The notes: generated by a model from the letters alone, not told the origin. A stretch of DNA of 64,000 nucleotides from an uncultured Pseudomonadales bacterium (GCA_947488935.1 CANLBN010000004.1:186001-250000), one strand, 5' to 3'; numbered from the stretch's first letter, positions 18,162 through 28,242 are shown. Translations and numbers: made by a program.

Positions 18162-20345
18162 ATATACTCCTTTAGCCCTTTTTTAAGGGTAACTACCCGC
18201 TCCCTAAAAACCCTATTTATCCTTTTATTACTGACGACGACACAGATAGCTATTGCCGCTTGGAATAACCCCTACACTAAAGATGAATCCGATAAGAACA
18301 TTCTTTACTCTGTGTTTACTGAACGTCCTAAATTTTTAGACCCTGTTCGTTCATACTCCGAGAGTGAATACCGGTTTTTAGCACAAATTTACGAATCGCC
18401 ACTGCAATATCACTATTTACATCGCCCCTACACTCTCCAACCACAAACACTGACGCAAATGCCTGATATCGTCTATTTAGATAAAAATGGGCAGGAGTTA
18501 AATGAGCCCGTTCAGCCCGAGGATATCGCTTTTACGGAATACCGTTTTAGCCTACAAAACGGTATCAAATATCAACCTCACCCCGCTTTCGCTAAGAGCA
18601 ATACTGGCCAACATTATTACCACCAGCTTACGAGAAAAGAGACAAGTAGATTAAAAACCCTTAATCACTTTGAATACACAGGCACTCGCGAATTAGTCGC
18701 TAATGATTATATTCACCAAATAAAACGCATTGCAGACCCCCGCCTGCACTCGCCCATTAATGGTTTAATGCAAAACTATATTGTGGGCCTTAAAGAATTA
18801 AATACCGAATTACAAAAGGCCACCGCCAACTCCCAAACAAGCGTCGATTTACGCGACTTTACGCTAAGCGGTGTCACTAGCCCTAATGATCATCAATTTA
18901 ACATTCGTATTTACGGCCAATACCCGCAGTTTATTTACTGGCTGGCAATGCCTTTTTTTGCCCCCATGCCATGGGAAGCTGACATTTTTTATGCCCAACC
19001 TGGGTTAGCTGAAAATAATATCAGCCTAAATTGGTATCCTGTCGGCACTGGCGCTTATATGCTCAGTGAGAACAATCCTAATTTACGCATGGTGCTCGAA
19101 AAAAACCCTAATTTTCGTGGGCAAACCTATCCATCGACAGGAGATATAGGCGACAAAGAAAACGGCTTATTGGACGATGCCGGTAAAACTATCCCCTTTA
19201 TTGATAAAGCCGTCTACATATTGGAAAAGGAATCGATTCCCTACTGGAATAAATTTTTGCAAGGCTACTTTGATAGCTCAGGAATTAGCTCCGATAGTTT
19301 TGACTCTGCCATAAGTTTTAGCTCAAGCGGCAATATCGGGGTGAGCAATGAGATGAAAGAAAAAGGAGTTACCTTAGAAACCGTCGTCAACACTAGCCTT
19401 TTTTACCTTGGTTTTAATATGCTAGACCCTGTCATTGGTGGTACATCAGAGCGTGCGCGACTATTACGCCAAGCCATTTCAATTGCCGTCGATTACGAAG
19501 AATACATCTCCATTTTCTTAAATGGTCGTGGTATTGCTGGGCAAGGCCCTATTCCGCCGGGTATTTTTGGTTATCAAGAAGGTGCTGCTGGCGTCAACTC
19601 GACTGTCTACGATTGGCAAAATAATAATTACCAACGAAAGCCGATAAAATATGCTAAATCTTTACTCGAAAAAGCAAACTACAAAAACGGTATCGATGGA
19701 CTAACATCAAAACCACTATCATTATTTTATGAATCCATCGACCAAGGCCCTGATAGTAAAGCTCGACTAAATTGGCTGCGCAAACAGCTAGAAAAAATCG
19801 ATATACAATTAATTATTCGCTCAACGGATTACAATCGTTTTCAGGAAAAAATGTCAACGGGTCGAGCTCAATTATTTAACTGGGGCTGGAATGCCGACTA
19901 TCCAGACCCCGAGAATTTTTTATTTTTATTGTACAGTCCCCAAGGTAAAGTTAAACACAAAGGCGAAAACGCTGCTAACTATGCAAACCCCGAGTTTGAT
20001 CGCTTATTTGATCAAATGAAAAACATGCCGAATTCGCCAGAGCGACAAAAAACAATTGATAAAATGGTAAAAATTGTACAACACGATGCACCTTGGATTT
20101 TTGCTTTTCACCCAAAAAGTTTTTCACTACAACATGCATGGTATAAAAACACCAAACCATTCATCATGGGCAATACTGGTACACTTAGATATAAACGTAT
20201 CGATGCCCCATTGCGCAACCAAAAAAGAGAACAATGGAACCAACCTATTACATGGCCTATTATTTTTATTCTCGCATTACTCATTGGATTAATTATTCCA
20301 GCAGTTCTTGCCTATAAGAAACACGAGAGAAAACGCGTACTATGA
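18162..20345 (+). CDS. Peptide ABC transporter substrate-binding protein (family 5), start codon unclear
   Basis: Periplasmic binding component of an Opp/Dpp/Yej-type importer. The SBP-5 fold is evident from TERPKFLDPVRSYSE, YPVGTGAYMLSENNP, RQAISIAVDYEEYI and FNWGWNADYPDPENFL. A normal signal peptide is encoded upstream (KTLFILLLLTTTQIAIAAW). That frame is open from 18060 but contains no ATG, GTG or TTG until GTG 18312, which would remove the signal. I mark a tentative ATA at 18162 that gives a typical signal length; ATT, CTG or a sequence error are alternatives. Unusually, the C-terminus ends in a membrane helix (IIFILALLIGLIIPAVLAY) plus a basic tail, so the protein would be membrane-anchored. 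Its stop overlaps the next start (ATGA). Confidence 0.8.
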   Translation: MYSFSPFLRVTTRSLKTLFILLLLTTTQIAIAAWNNPYTKDESDKNILYSVFTERPKFLDPVRSYSESEYRFLAQIYESPLQYHYLHRPYTLQPQTLTQMPDIVYLDKNGQELNEPVQPEDIAFTEYRFSLQNGIKYQPHPAFAKSNTGQHYYHQLTRKETSRLKTLNHFEYTGTRELVANDYIHQIKRIADPRLHSPINGLMQNYIVGLKELNTELQKATANSQTSVDLRDFTLSGVTSPNDHQFNIRIYGQYPQFIYWLAMPFFAPMPWEADIFYAQPGLAENNISLNWYPVGTGAYMLSENNPNLRMVLEKNPNFRGQTYPSTGDIGDKENGLLDDAGKTIPFIDKAVYILEKESIPYWNKFLQGYFDSSGISSDSFDSAISFSSSGNIGVSNEMKEKGVTLETVVNTSLFYLGFNMLDPVIGGTSERARLLRQAISIAVDYEEYISIFLNGRGIAGQGPIPPGIFGYQEGAAGVNSTVYDWQNNNYQRKPIKYAKSLLEKANYKNGIDGLTSKPLSLFYESIDQGPDSKARLNWLRKQLEKIDIQLIIRSTDYNRFQEKMSTGRAQLFNWGWNADYPDPENFLFLLYSPQGKVKHKGENAANYANPEFDRLFDQMKNMPNSPERQKTIDKMVKIVQHDAPWIFAFHPKSFSLQHAWYKNTKPFIMGNTGTLRYKRIDAPLRNQKREQWNQPITWPIIFILALLIGLIIPAVLAYKKHERKRVL

Positions 20346-21319
20346 TGAGTTATATTGCCAGACGCATCCTCTATGCCATACCTATATTACTAGGGGTCAA
20401 TATTCTTACCTTTTTACTGTTCTTTTTTGTTAATACACCCGACGATATTGCGCGAGCGCAATTAGGTGACAGGCGTGTAACTGCTGAGGCGATTGAACAA
20501 TGGAAGGCATCTAAAGGTTACGATAAACCCATGTTTTGGAACAGTGATGCCGATAGCTTTAAAAAGCTTAGCGAGACTGTATTTTACGATAAATCTGTTC
20601 GCATGATGTTTTTTGATTTTGGCTCTTCCGATAGCGGCAGAGATATCAACTACGACATTAGCCAACGCATGTGGCCGAGCCTTGCTATTGCAATACCGAG
20701 CTTGTTAATAGGCTTGGCGATTAATATTAGCCTTGCACTGATGATTGTATTTTTTAGAGGCACAACAATCGACACCGCAGCCGTTGTTATCTGCGTATTT
20801 TTACTTTCTATCTCGTCACTTTTTTATATTATTGGCGGGCAGTTCTTGATTAGTAAGCTACTACACCTAGTACCTATATCAGGCTACGACTCTGGTATTA
20901 ATGCCTTCAAATTTTTAATCTTACCCGTGATCATAGGTGTTATTAGTGGTATCGGTAGTGGTGTGCGCTGGTACCGCACCTTATTTATCGAAGAGATTTC
21001 AAAAGATTACGTGCGTACAGCTCGCGCAAAAGGCCTCAAAGAAACCACCGTTTTATTTAGGCATGTTTTAAACAATGCAATGATCCCCATACTCACTGGA
21101 GTGGTCGTAATACTGCCTCTATTGTTTATGGGTAGTTTATTAACTGAATCATTTTTTAGTATTCCAGGGCTTGGTAGCTATACTATCGATGGTATTCAAC
21201 GGCAGGATTTTGCGATTGTCCGCTCCATGGTCTATTTAGGTTCAGTGCTTTATATTATTGGTCTTATCCTTACGGACATTTCTTACACCATTGTTGACCC
21301 ACGAGTGAGGTTAAATTAA
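20342..21319 (+). CDS. Peptide ABC transporter permease (DppB/YejB-like)
   Basis: A 325-residue inner-membrane permease. It begins with the family signature MMSYIARRILYAIPILLGVN, and the EAA-like cytoplasmic loop reads YVRTARAKGLKETTVLFRHVLNNAM. It closes with LTDISYTIVDPRVRLN, as in DppB/YejB. It overlaps the binding-protein stop by four bases and abuts the second permease, so translation is coupled. Together with its partner it forms the membrane channel for oligopeptides or peptide-like compounds. Confidence 0.9.
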   Translation: MMSYIARRILYAIPILLGVNILTFLLFFFVNTPDDIARAQLGDRRVTAEAIEQWKASKGYDKPMFWNSDADSFKKLSETVFYDKSVRMMFFDFGSSDSGRDINYDISQRMWPSLAIAIPSLLIGLAINISLALMIVFFRGTTIDTAAVVICVFLLSISSLFYIIGGQFLISKLLHLVPISGYDSGINAFKFLILPVIIGVISGIGSGVRWYRTLFIEEISKDYVRTARAKGLKETTVLFRHVLNNAMIPILTGVVVILPLLFMGSLLTESFFSIPGLGSYTIDGIQRQDFAIVRSMVYLGSVLYIIGLILTDISYTIVDPRVRLN

Positions 21320-22764
21320 TGGTATTGTTTGGTATTAAATTTGTATTCTTAATTACAGATATTTTATTATTTACCTTATTTGCAATTGTTATTGCTTACT
21401 TTACTTACGCCAGACGACACGAGCATATTTATGCCCCATGGAAACGCCTGTTAAACAATAAAATAGCCATGGGTACTGCTGCTGTTTTGCTTTGTTATCT
21501 ATTTATTGCCTTTATTGATTCCATCCATTTTCGCCTACCTGCCGAACAGACTACTCAAGTACAAAGCAGTCAAGCACAAAATACTCAGCAGTTTCAAAGT
21601 GAAACACTCAGTGTATTAGATATATTGCTCGCCTCACTCAGAGAGAAAAACGAAACCACCTATTCAGCTCCATTTGCGAGCCATAGTTTTACCAAAGAGA
21701 CTATAGAGCAAGAAGATGGACAACAGACGCGTATTTATCCAGCACTTAAGTATGGTGGCACACATTTAAGTGAAGGCGAATCAAAGCTCGCTGATATTCT
21801 TATACGCAGCCTTCCCGGAATTATTAAAGGAAGCCTACTCACTCTATTTGCTCTACTTCTCATTGCCTTTCGCAACAAACAAAAACACCAATACTCCTTT
21901 CGTGAAAGCTTGGCCGGTGTGATTAACGGTTCGAGTGGGGCACAATGGAAACCCTTTTTAATTGTCCTAGGCGCAGTTTTTATTTTAGCTGCCGTTATTG
22001 CAGAGCTCAGCTCGGTTTATCATGTATTTGGTACCGATAAAATTGGCAGCTCAGTCCTGTATCAATCACTTAAAAGTATCCGCACGGGTATTATGATTGG
22101 CACATTAACGACACTCGTCATGCTGCCCTTTGCCCTTGCCTTAGGTATAGCCGCAGGTTATTTTCGCGGTTGGATCGACGATGTTATCCAATACCTCTAT
22201 ACCACCCTTAACTCTATACCCAGTGTATTACTGATCGCCTCGGCCATACTTATGCTGCAGGTTTATCTCGATGACAACCAGGATAACTATGCAAGCCTAC
22301 TGGAACGCGCAGATCTCCGCTTATTGTTCTTGTGTATGATTTTAGGCGTAACCAGTTGGACAGGATTATGTCGTTATTTACGAGCAGAATCATTAAAGCT
22401 ACGTGAAATGGACTATATTGCTGCCGCTAGAACAATGGGCGTTGGGCATATCACTATTATTACTCGGCACATACTACCCAATGTAATGCATATTGTACTC
22501 ATTACCGTTGTACTGGATTTTAGCGCCTTAGTCCTTGCCGAGGCAGTCCTTGCCTACGTGCAAATTGGGGTAGATCCAACGACGGAAAGCTGGGGTAATA
22601 TGATTAACAGTGCAAGATTAGAAATGGCGAGAGACCCTGCCGTATGGTGGTCATTAACCGCTGCTTTTGTGTTTATGCTGGTTTTAGTACTTGCGGCCAA
22701 TTTGTTTTCAGATGCTGTGCGTGACGCTCTTGACCCACGAGGTGAAAGCCATGCCAAGCCCTAA
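21319..22764 (+). CDS. Peptide ABC transporter permease (DppC/YejE-like), long form
   Basis: At 481 residues it is much longer than DppC (about 300). The extra length lies in the N-terminal half, which has several helices and a periplasmic segment with SQAQNTQQFQSETLSVLD. The conserved C-terminal permease core begins near KSIRTGIMIGTLTTLVMLPF and contains the coupling loop MDYIAAARTMGVGHITIITRHILPN. The end reads FSDAVRDALDPRG, as in DppC/OppC. The start overlaps the previous stop (TAATG), and its 3' end overlaps the ATPase gene by 14 bases. Confidence 0.88.
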   Translation: MVLFGIKFVFLITDILLFTLFAIVIAYFTYARRHEHIYAPWKRLLNNKIAMGTAAVLLCYLFIAFIDSIHFRLPAEQTTQVQSSQAQNTQQFQSETLSVLDILLASLREKNETTYSAPFASHSFTKETIEQEDGQQTRIYPALKYGGTHLSEGESKLADILIRSLPGIIKGSLLTLFALLLIAFRNKQKHQYSFRESLAGVINGSSGAQWKPFLIVLGAVFILAAVIAELSSVYHVFGTDKIGSSVLYQSLKSIRTGIMIGTLTTLVMLPFALALGIAAGYFRGWIDDVIQYLYTTLNSIPSVLLIASAILMLQVYLDDNQDNYASLLERADLRLLFLCMILGVTSWTGLCRYLRAESLKLREMDYIAAARTMGVGHITIITRHILPNVMHIVLITVVLDFSALVLAEAVLAYVQIGVDPTTESWGNMINSARLEMARDPAVWWSLTAAFVFMLVLVLAANLFSDAVRDALDPRGESHAKP

Positions 22765-24448
22765 CAATTTACTTCGTATTGATAATTTAGTGACCAATAT
22801 AGACGGTAACAATGTCGTCAATAACATCAGTTTCGCCATAGATCAGGGAGAAACCCTCGCTTTGGTCGGTGAAAGTGGCAGTGGCAAATCTATTACCGCA
22901 CTATCGATTATGCGACTGCTTCCCGCAAGTGCGCAGATTACGGGTGGTCAAGTCAGCTTTCAGGGTAATAAGCTACTGCATATGACCGAGGCCGAAATGC
23001 GCACTATACGAGGCAGGCGGATAGGTATTATCTTTCAAGAGCCAATGACCTCGCTAAACCCTGTAATGACTATTGGCCAGCAAATTAGCGAGGCTATTAG
23101 CAACCTCAAAAGCAATAGATCTCAACAGGAGAACTTAGCTAGAGTTGTCGAATTATTGGATCTCGTGGGTATTAAAAACCCCGAACAGCGGCTAAATGAA
23201 TACCCACATCAATTTTCTGGTGGCATGCGTCAACGGGTAATGATTGCGATAGCACTCGCCTGTGAACCCGACCTATTGATTGCCGATGAGCCAACAACAG
23301 CACTGGATGTGACTATTCAGGCACAGGTACTAGAGCTCATTAAAGAGATTCAGCAAAAGCGCAAAATGGCCGTATTGTTGATCACACATGACCTTGGTGT
23401 AGTCCATGATTTTGCCGATCGTATTGCCGTTATGCGCCACGGAGAAATACTCGAAGTTAGCGCTGCAAAAACGTTTTTTAATTCACCAAAACATGCCTAT
23501 AGCCAAGGCCTTTTTGATGCTATTCCAAGCCTAGATAAACGCGGAAAAAAATTAAGCTCGAGTAATTTACAACAAAGTAATACAACGATTGATCAGCGAG
23601 AATATTTCTCTCAAGATAATAGTAACTATCAAGCTGATGATGCAAATGCAACAACACAAGCAACACCATTACTAGAAGTTAAAAACCTTAAAACTTATTT
23701 TCCCATTAAAAAAGGATTGTTCAAAAAAACCCATGGATATGTAAAAGCAGTCGATGATGTTTCTCTGACGATACTAAAAGGAAAAACACTCGCTCTTGTT
23801 GGTGAATCAGGCTCAGGTAAAACAACACTCGCAAAAACAATTATTGGTCTACTTAAACCAAGTAGTGGCGAAATAAACACTCACAAAAATAAAACGAGCG
23901 CTCGCTTTAAAAAAGAAAAATATAACATCCAAATTATTTTTCAAGATCCTTATTCGTCAATGAATCCGCGTATGTTGATTAGAGATATTTTATCCGAGGG
24001 CATGAAAGCATTAAAAATTTTTAATTCTATCGATGCACTAGAAAAGCGCATGATCGAACTACTCGATTTAGTGGGGTTAGATAAACAGAGTTTAAACCGC
24101 TACCCACATCAGTTTTCGGGTGGGCAACGTCAGCGAATTGCTATTGCGCGTGCCCTAGCACTAAACCCTACCCTTATTATTTGCGATGAACCAACCAGTG
24201 CACTCGATGTTTCAGTGCAAGCACAAATTTTAAACTTACTTAAAGAATTACAGGAAAAACTAGGTTTATCCTATTTATTTATTACACACGACATCTCTGT
24301 TGTCAGCTATATTGCTGACGAAGTGGCCGTTATGCTCAATGGAAAAATTGTCGAGACTGGTCAGACCGAGAATATAATTCTTAGGCCCGATCATAGCTAT
24401 ACAAAAACCTTAATGGAAGCAGTACCCGCCTTATATAAAAATCACTAA
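22751..24448 (+). CDS. Peptide ABC transporter ATPase, two fused ATP-binding domains (DppDF/YejF-like)
   Basis: A 565-residue cytoplasmic protein with two complete ABC domains. The first has Walker A GESGSGKS, signature QFSGGMRQRV and Walker B LLIADEPTTALD; the second has GESGSGKT, QFSGGQRQRI and LIICDEPTSALD. A charged linker of about 50 residues joins them. Each carries the peptide-transport C-terminal extension (HAYSQGLFDAIPSL and HSYTKTLMEAVPAL). I start at ATG 22751 because GAGGTG is well placed upstream; the longer frame from 22691 lies wholly inside the permease gene. It is the last gene of the operon. Confidence 0.93.
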   Translation: MPSPNNLLRIDNLVTNIDGNNVVNNISFAIDQGETLALVGESGSGKSITALSIMRLLPASAQITGGQVSFQGNKLLHMTEAEMRTIRGRRIGIIFQEPMTSLNPVMTIGQQISEAISNLKSNRSQQENLARVVELLDLVGIKNPEQRLNEYPHQFSGGMRQRVMIAIALACEPDLLIADEPTTALDVTIQAQVLELIKEIQQKRKMAVLLITHDLGVVHDFADRIAVMRHGEILEVSAAKTFFNSPKHAYSQGLFDAIPSLDKRGKKLSSSNLQQSNTTIDQREYFSQDNSNYQADDANATTQATPLLEVKNLKTYFPIKKGLFKKTHGYVKAVDDVSLTILKGKTLALVGESGSGKTTLAKTIIGLLKPSSGEINTHKNKTSARFKKEKYNIQIIFQDPYSSMNPRMLIRDILSEGMKALKIFNSIDALEKRMIELLDLVGLDKQSLNRYPHQFSGGQRQRIAIARALALNPTLIICDEPTSALDVSVQAQILNLLKELQEKLGLSYLFITHDISVVSYIADEVAVMLNGKIVETGQTENIILRPDHSYTKTLMEAVPALYKNH

Positions 24449-24780
24449 GACTAATAAACAACCCCTCCAAAAATAGCTATAGAAAAAGTTATAAAGCTTT
24501 ATAAAAATAAAGTATTTAAAGACAGCTCTTTTATAATTTAAAACCCTAAATATTGGATTAAAATAGCAACAATAAAATAAAAGCTCCCTTTTAATTCTAT
24601 TGATTAGTCCACCATAAATAAAATAACCAATATTTCAATTTTTGGTCATGATATTGTCATAATTTACGCTTTATAATTGATAATATCGTAGATACAAATA
24701 GATTTTTCTTAAAGAATTAAGGCAATAGCTTTTAATTATTTTTAATCCGAAATTAATTAGTAGAAACTCAGTGAATTTAA
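24449..24780. other. AT-rich intergenic stretch before the cold-shock promoter
   Basis: No gene seen. It holds a perfect 16-bp palindrome TTATAAAGCTTTATAA (24489-24504), about 40 bases after the ABC operon, which may help end that transcript. The rest is very AT-rich. Confidence 0.5.
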
Positions 24781-24808
24781 TTGACATAAAGGTAAATGCA
24801 CGTACAAT
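24781..24808 (+). promoter_or_regulatory. Sigma-70 promoter of the cold-shock gene
   Basis: TTGACA (24781-24786) and TACAAT (24803-24808) are separated by 16 bases. Transcription from about 24815 would give a 5' untranslated leader near 170 nt, the length range of the structured leaders of CspA-family messages. Confidence 0.65.
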
Positions 24809-24983
24809 CTCATGTGCTAGAAAGAGAACACTATATTTATTTTAAGCGTACTGATGTTTTACTGTTGTACCTCTGTCCTAAAATTTATAAGTAATCAATC
24901 TATTTCCTGCGCAACCGTTCTGTTAAATATACGATTAATATCTTAATAGGACTTACTTACATTTTTTATTTCAAGGATATGTC

Positions 24984-25193
24984 ATGTCTGATAAAGTTAC
25001 TGGTACTGTAAAGTGGTTCAACGAAGCTAAAGGTTTTGGTTTTATTCAACAAGAGTCTGGCCCAGACGTTTTTGCTCACTTCAGTGCTATCTCTGGTTCT
25101 GGATTTAAAACTCTTGCTGAAGGTCAACGTGTAGAATTTACCGTTACTAGTGGTCAAAAGGGCCCTCAAGCTGAAGATATCGTTGCTCTATAA
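24984..25193 (+). CDS. Cold-shock-domain RNA chaperone (CspA family)
   Basis: A 69-residue OB-fold protein that binds single-stranded RNA and DNA and melts RNA structure. RNP1 reads KGFGFI and RNP2 reads VFAHFS, both intact, with [16 protein letters not shown] at the N-terminus. The ribosome site AAGGA lies about six bases before the ATG. The gene has its own promoter, a long leader and a terminator, so it is likely controlled post-transcriptionally by temperature or growth phase. Paralogue identity (CspA, C, D, E) cannot be set. Confidence 0.95.
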   Translation: MSDKVTGTVKWFNEAKGFGFIQQESGPDVFAHFSAISGSGFKTLAEGQRVEFTVTSGQKGPQAEDIVAL

Positions 25194-25248
25194 GCACACA
25201 TATTTTATAAAAGCTTGATAGTATTACCCCATTATTGAGCTATGCAAA

Positions 25249-25277
25249 AAGGCAAGTTATTTGGACTTGCCTTTTTT
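25249..25277. terminator. Bidirectional terminator after the cold-shock gene
   Basis: AAGGCAAGT / ACTTGCCTT is a perfect 9-bp stem with a 7-base loop, followed by T6 on the plus strand and by a T run on the minus strand. It serves the cold-shock gene and the convergent patatin gene. Confidence 0.88.
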
Positions 25278-25324
25278 AATTCTACTAACGATTAATGACC
25301 ATCAAAATAGCTGTACCCTTCTAT

Positions 25325-26476
25325 TTATTCCTCAAAGAAGGCTTTTATGGCCTCTTTCTCCCACATCGCATCTTGATACCCCAGCTGAATCAGCTCATCC
25401 GTAAAGGAGGGAGAAAAAAGTAAGTAACTCGCAATAGCCGAGCCACCACGGAGTGCAGAAGCACCTGATGAGCGCAAAAAGAAGCGCAAACTCTTAGGTA
25501 AATAACGGATGTGTCTACCTGCTATTTTATCAATATCTTTAGACGGTGAGATAACCATTGTTCTTACCGAACGCAGAGAAACGCCTTTTTCCTCACGCTC
25601 TTTTACCGGAATTAAGTCCACAAGCCCATTAATTTGCTCTAAATTTTCAATATCTGATTCAAGGCTATCAATAAAGATACTATTTAACATTTGGCCTGCC
25701 ATATGGGCCATTGATGGTGCATGCCTTGTCTTTCGTTGGCGCTGCTGATGGCTACGTGGAGCACGATTACCACTCACACCAATGACAAATACCTTATCTG
25801 CACCTAAATGGAGCGCCGGGCTAATGGGTCTAAGCTGTCTTATGGCACCATCGCCAAAATACTCTTCGCCAATGCGTACTGTAGGAAAAATAAAGGGAAT
25901 AGCCGAAGATGCCAAAAGGTGCTCCATACCGAGTGTGGCTTTTACACCTACCCTCCTTGCACGACTCCATTCATTTAAGCCGTCTTCACCTTGAAAAAAA
26001 TTGACCGAATTGGTCGATGTATAACCGAGTGCTGTTACAGATACCGCTTTTAGAATACCGTGGTCGATATTCCGTTGGATACCTGTAAAGTCAATATGCT
26101 GTTTTAAAAAGTGATTGAGTGGCGAATTATCTAATAGACTAAGCGGTCGATGATAATCGATGCCCTCTCGAAAAAACGAGCCCAACATTCGATATAAACC
26201 ACCCGATAAATCCCCCCACCCTGTCCTAAATACGTGCTCTACAGTGAGCCCACACCATAATTGACGCAAAAGCTCGACCCCACGCTGAAAATCATCACTC
26301 AAGGATGCAAGAGAAACAGCATTAATAGCACCAGCAGAAGTACCAGCAATAATAGGGAAAGGGTTGTTTTGTGGCGGCAAAATTTCTTTAACCGCCAAGA
26401 GCACACCCACTTGATAAGCAGCCCGAGCACCACCACCGGACAAGATGAGGCCTGTATTATTATTAATAATACTCAA
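25325..26476 (-). CDS. Patatin-like phospholipase
   Basis: A 383-residue acyl hydrolase. The oxyanion loop GGGARAAYQVG and the nucleophile elbow GTSAGAINA (GxSxG) are near the N-terminus. The dyad aspartate is in DGAIRQLRP. There is no signal peptide, so it is probably cytoplasmic or injected rather than secreted by Sec. It follows no operon partner directly; fadD is 50 bases downstream on the same strand, and fatty acids released by the patatin could be activated by FadD. That link is inference. Confidence 0.88.
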   Translation of the reverse strand: MSIINNNTGLILSGGGARAAYQVGVLLAVKEILPPQNNPFPIIAGTSAGAINAVSLASLSDDFQRGVELLRQLWCGLTVEHVFRTGWGDLSGGLYRMLGSFFREGIDYHRPLSLLDNSPLNHFLKQHIDFTGIQRNIDHGILKAVSVTALGYTSTNSVNFFQGEDGLNEWSRARRVGVKATLGMEHLLASSAIPFIFPTVRIGEEYFGDGAIRQLRPISPALHLGADKVFVIGVSGNRAPRSHQQRQRKTRHAPSMAHMAGQMLNSIFIDSLESDIENLEQINGLVDLIPVKEREEKGVSLRSVRTMVISPSKDIDKIAGRHIRYLPKSLRFFLRSSGASALRGGSAIASYLLFSPSFTDELIQLGYQDAMWEKEAIKAFFEE

Positions 26477-26528
26477 TGATTATAACCTTGTATTTATTGT
26501 CATTTATTTTTTAGCCATAACAGTATTA

Positions 26529-28148
26529 TTAGCTGTCACCTGAGTTATCGCGCAGCTCTCTGCGTAGTACTTTACCAACATTCGACTTTGGTAAATCGTC
26601 TCTAAATTCGTACAATTTAGGCACCTTATAAGCAGTCAGTGACTCCCTACAAAACTTCTTAAGGCTGTCAAAGTCAATATTGCTATCATCAGTTTTAACC
26701 ACAAAAGCCTTAACGCTTTCACCACTATCTTTGTCAGGGACACCAATAACCGCAGCCTCAACAATTTCAGGGTGAGATACCAATACATTTTCAACTTCAT
26801 TGGGGTATACATTAAAGCCTGAAACAATAATCATATCTTTTTGGCGATCAACAATACGCACATAGCCATCGTCGTTTATGATGGCAATATCACCTGTACG
26901 CAACCAACCATCAGCATTGAGAACATTATCCGTCGCCTCAGGTCTCTGCCAATAACCCATCATTACCTGTGGGCCACGTACACATAGCTCACCCGCTTCG
27001 CCATTTGGCAATGCTTCGCCATCGGCATTAATAACTTTTAACTCGGTATCGGGTAGTGCAATACCGATTGTATTTTTGCGTGGATCTTTAGGTTTATTAG
27101 AGGTAACAATGGGGGATGTCTCAGTTAATCCATAGCCTTCTACAATGCGGTTGCCCGTTAGCTTTTCCCACGTATTGGCGGTATCTTCTGTGAGCGCCAT
27201 GCCACCAGAAATGGTTTTTTCTAGCGATGAGAAATCCAGCCCTTGAAAATCCTCATCACGCGCGAGTGCTACAAATAAAGTATTGAGGCCAACCATGCCC
27301 GTGAGCGTATTTTCTCTAAAGGCTTTAACAACCGTTGCTAATTCTCGCGGATTTGGTACCAACACGCTTTGACAGCCCAGTGAGAATAAAACCATGCAGT
27401 GCATAGTAAAGCCATAAATATGATACAGCGGTAATGGCGCTAAAAAATTCTCTTTTCCTTCTTTTAAGCTATCGCCCCAGAGCTCAACCGCCTGACGTTT
27501 ATTTGCTAACAAATTCCCTTGGGACAGCATAGCGCCTTTAGCAACACCTGTTGTACCACCGGTATACTGCAAAAAGGCCAAGTCATCGGCTTTGCGTTTG
27601 ACCTCTGAAAAATTATCACGGCTACCTAGAGACAGTGCTTTGCGCAAACTCACCGATGATGGAAAATGTACATCGGGTACTTGTTTTTTGATATAGCGTA
27701 AAACACCGTTAATGATGAGTCTTTTAGGGAAACCATGCATATCACCCACTTCAGTGGTAATAACATGCTGTATCTGGGTTTTATCAATGACGCTTTCGGC
27801 GGCTTTGGCTAGATTAGCTAAGACGACAAGCACTTTTGCACCGGAGTCGTTAAGTTGATGCTCTAGTTCACGGCCTGTATAGAGTGGATTGGTATTAACA
27901 ATCACCACACCCACACGCAAAGCACCAAACAGAACCACCGGGTACTGCAATAGATTAGGTAGCTGTACAACAAGACGGTCACCGGGTGCCAATGTTGTAT
28001 GATGCTGCAGATAAGATGCAAAATTAGCGCTCAGGCTATCCAGCTCTCCATAGGTCATTGTTTTTCCAAGGCAGGTAAACGCAGGTGAATCTCTGTGTTT
28101 AGCACAAACATCGTTAAACATTTCGCTAATTGCCTGGTAATTTTGCAT
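26529..28148 (-). CDS. fadD: Long-chain fatty-acid-CoA ligase
   Basis: Activates fatty acids to acyl-CoA using ATP, at the inner membrane's cytoplasmic side. The ~540-residue adenylate-forming enzyme shows the P-loop YTGGTTGVAKGAMLS, YGLTETSP, the GWLRTGDIA motif and the C-terminal lysine region LPKSNVGKVLRREL. I start at ATG 28148 (MQNYQAIS), which has GGAG six bases upstream; the in-frame GTG at 28160 is less likely. The length and N-terminus fit FadD rather than short-chain ligases. Confidence 0.92.
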   Translation of the reverse strand: MQNYQAISEMFNDVCAKHRDSPAFTCLGKTMTYGELDSLSANFASYLQHHTTLAPGDRLVVQLPNLLQYPVVLFGALRVGVVIVNTNPLYTGRELEHQLNDSGAKVLVVLANLAKAAESVIDKTQIQHVITTEVGDMHGFPKRLIINGVLRYIKKQVPDVHFPSSVSLRKALSLGSRDNFSEVKRKADDLAFLQYTGGTTGVAKGAMLSQGNLLANKRQAVELWGDSLKEGKENFLAPLPLYHIYGFTMHCMVLFSLGCQSVLVPNPRELATVVKAFRENTLTGMVGLNTLFVALARDEDFQGLDFSSLEKTISGGMALTEDTANTWEKLTGNRIVEGYGLTETSPIVTSNKPKDPRKNTIGIALPDTELKVINADGEALPNGEAGELCVRGPQVMMGYWQRPEATDNVLNADGWLRTGDIAIINDDGYVRIVDRQKDMIIVSGFNVYPNEVENVLVSHPEIVEAAVIGVPDKDSGESVKAFVVKTDDSNIDFDSLKKFCRESLTAYKVPKLYEFRDDLPKSNVGKVLRRELRDNSGDS

Positions 28149-28242
28149 AACATACTCCACTGGTGTTATTAATATATATTGTTATTTTGATACAACTTAA
28201 ACAAGTTGCTGAGATAAATCAATTTTGTAGCTACAGGAACGC

